Assembly (NCBI GenBank): GCA_903953985.1 | Contig: CAJBLW010000467.1 | Coordinates: 1 to 6,864 of the forward strand | Origin: an uncultured Burkholderiales bacterium | Lineage (GTDB): Bacteria > Pseudomonadota > Gammaproteobacteria > Burkholderiales > Burkholderiaceae_C | Direction of reading: 5' to 3' | Length of the DNA: 6,864 nt | Shown here: in pieces, positions 5,968 through 6,864 of the stretch | How the letters are laid out: each line of letters starts with the position of its first letter | Numbering within the stretch: the first letter of the stretch is position 1 | Translations under genes and position numbers: made by a program | The notes under the pieces: model-generated | What the model was told of the DNA's origin: nothing | Databases searched by the model: none | The model's input: the letters and a program-made list of their open reading frames with translations, nothing else

Positions 5968-6864
5968 AATCGTCGGCCAAATGGGCCACCGGGTCGAGGC
6001 CGAGGTGGTGGGCTTCAACGACGAAACCCTGTTTTTACTGCCCTTCACCGAACCGCAGGGCATTGGCCCGGGGGCCAAGGTCAGTGTGATCAGCCACACC
6101 TCACAAGTGTGCCTGGGCCCCGATTTGCTGGGCCGCATCATCGACGGGCGCGGCCAGCCGCTGGACGGCAAGCCGCCACCGGAATGCCGCGATGTGTTGA
6201 GCCTGCAAGGTCGACCCATCAACCCCATGGAGCGCGGCCCCATCAGGGAAGTGCTGGACGTGGGTGTCAAAGCCATCAACGGCATGCTGACCATTGGCCG
6301 GGGCCAGCGCCTGGGCCTGGTGGCCGGCTCGGGTGTGGGCAAAAGCGTGTTGCTGGGGATGATGACGCGCTTCACCGAAGCCGATGTGGTGGTAATTGGC
6401 CTGATTGGCGAGCGCGGCCGCGAGGTGCAAGCCTTCATTGAAGAATCTTTGGGTCCAGTGGGCCTGGCCAAGTCGGTGTTGATCGCCGCACCGGCCAACG
6501 AATCGCCCGTGCTGCGCCTGAAAGCCACACACATGACTCACGTCATCGCTGAATATTTTCGCGACCAGGGCAAGAACGTGTTGATGCTGGTGGACAGCTT
6601 GACGCGCGTGGCCCATGCGCAGCGCGAAATCGGTCTGGCCGTGGGCGAGCCGCCGACCGCCAAGGGCTACCCACCTTCGGTGTTTGCGCTGCTGCCCAAT
6701 TTGATTGAGAGGGCTGGCGTGGGCCGCCACGGCGTGGGCTCGATCACCGCCATCTACACCGTGCTGGCCGAGGGCGACGACGCGAACGATCCGATTGTGG
6801 ACATCGCCCGCGCCTCGCTCGATGGCCAGGTGATGCTGTCGCGCAAGTTGGCCGATGCAGCGCA
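5828..6864 (+). CDS. fliI: FliI, flagellum-specific ATPase of the type III export apparatus (5' part, cut by window edge)
   Basis: FliI is the hexameric ATPase, related to the F1 beta subunit, that feeds unfolded flagellar proteins and chaperone complexes to the export gate. The frame is open from ATG 5828 to the end of the window, giving 345 complete codons of an expected 440-460. The N-terminal barrel domain (about 20-90) precedes the conserved LGPDLLGRIIDGRGQPLDG (96-114). The nucleotide-binding domain has Walker A AGSGVGKS (166-173, Lys172), catalytic GERGRE (194-199, Glu195) and Walker B VLMLVDS (251-257, Asp256). Then come AQREIGLAVGEPP (264-276), KGYPPSVFALLP (279-290) and GSITAIYTVLAEGDDANDP (304-322). 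Lys172 and Glu195 correspond to Salmonella FliI K188 and E211, at a constant offset of 16, so the N-terminus is slightly shorter. The YPPSVFA and GDDANDP context fits flagellar FliI in this operon better than a virulence T3SS ATPase or F1. The C-terminal helical domain is missing only because of the window edge. Confidence 0.96.
   Translation, partial: MNFDQEVNQLIGELHAPEPQRSGTLVRLVGMRLETRGLMAPLGACCEIVGQMGHRVEAEVVGFNDETLFLLPFTEPQGIGPGAKVSVISHTSQVCLGPDLLGRIIDGRGQPLDGKPPPECRDVLSLQGRPINPMERGPIREVLDVGVKAINGMLTIGRGQRLGLVAGSGVGKSVLLGMMTRFTEADVVVIGLIGERGREVQAFIEESLGPVGLAKSVLIAAPANESPVLRLKATHMTHVIAEYFRDQGKNVLMLVDSLTRVAHAQREIGLAVGEPPTAKGYPPSVFALLPNLIERAGVGRHGVGSITAIYTVLAEGDDANDPIVDIARASLDGQVMLSRKLADAA

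Overview
The window is a stretch of a flagellar basal-body / export operon, all on the + strand and tightly packed. The order is a sigma-54-dependent activator gene, fliE, fliF, fliG, fliH and fliI (cut by the right edge). The base composition is GC-rich, with codons ending mostly in G or C. The regulator-fliE-fliF-fliG-fliH-fliI order and the protein sequences suggest a Gram-negative, polarly flagellated proteobacterium. A betaproteobacterium of the Burkholderiales, possibly Comamonadaceae, is my best guess, but this is inference from style of sequence and not a database match.

Layout. 1-26 is a short leader with a weak ribosome binding site. 27-1505 encodes a bacterial enhancer-binding protein: a degenerate receiver-like N-terminus, a full AAA+ sigma-54 activation domain with GAFTGA loop, and a Fis-type HTH. 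fliE (1517-1864), fliF (1886-3745) and fliG (3765-4910) follow with gaps of 11, 21 and 19 bases. fliH starts at 4897, inside the end of fliG, on a strong Shine-Dalgarno sequence. fliI starts at 5828 and runs off the window. It is the one large gene here without a stop codon inside the window. No RNA gene, mobile element, CRISPR array or terminator was seen, and no gene-free stretch exceeds about 30 bases.

How the genes work together. FliF forms the MS ring in the inner membrane. FliE joins it to the proximal rod. FliG sits on the cytoplasmic face of the MS ring as the torque-generating rotor protein. FliH and FliI are the regulator and ATPase of the flagellar type III export apparatus. The upstream activator would be expected to switch on sigma-54-dependent flagellar promoters, perhaps including its own operon, although no convincing promoter is visible inside the window.

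Most notable points. (1) fliH appears to carry a one-base frameshift near 5769. The frame as given runs 140 bases into fliI, while the -1 frame gives a normal acidic tail ending in an ATGA overlap with the fliI start. (2) FliG has about 50 extra N-terminal residues, including a tandem lysine-rich five-residue repeat. (3) The regulator's receiver-like domain lacks a phosphorylatable aspartate. (4) The extreme FliF C-terminus, which docks FliG, has Met where Trp is usual. I see a normal flagellar operon with these variations, not a new system.
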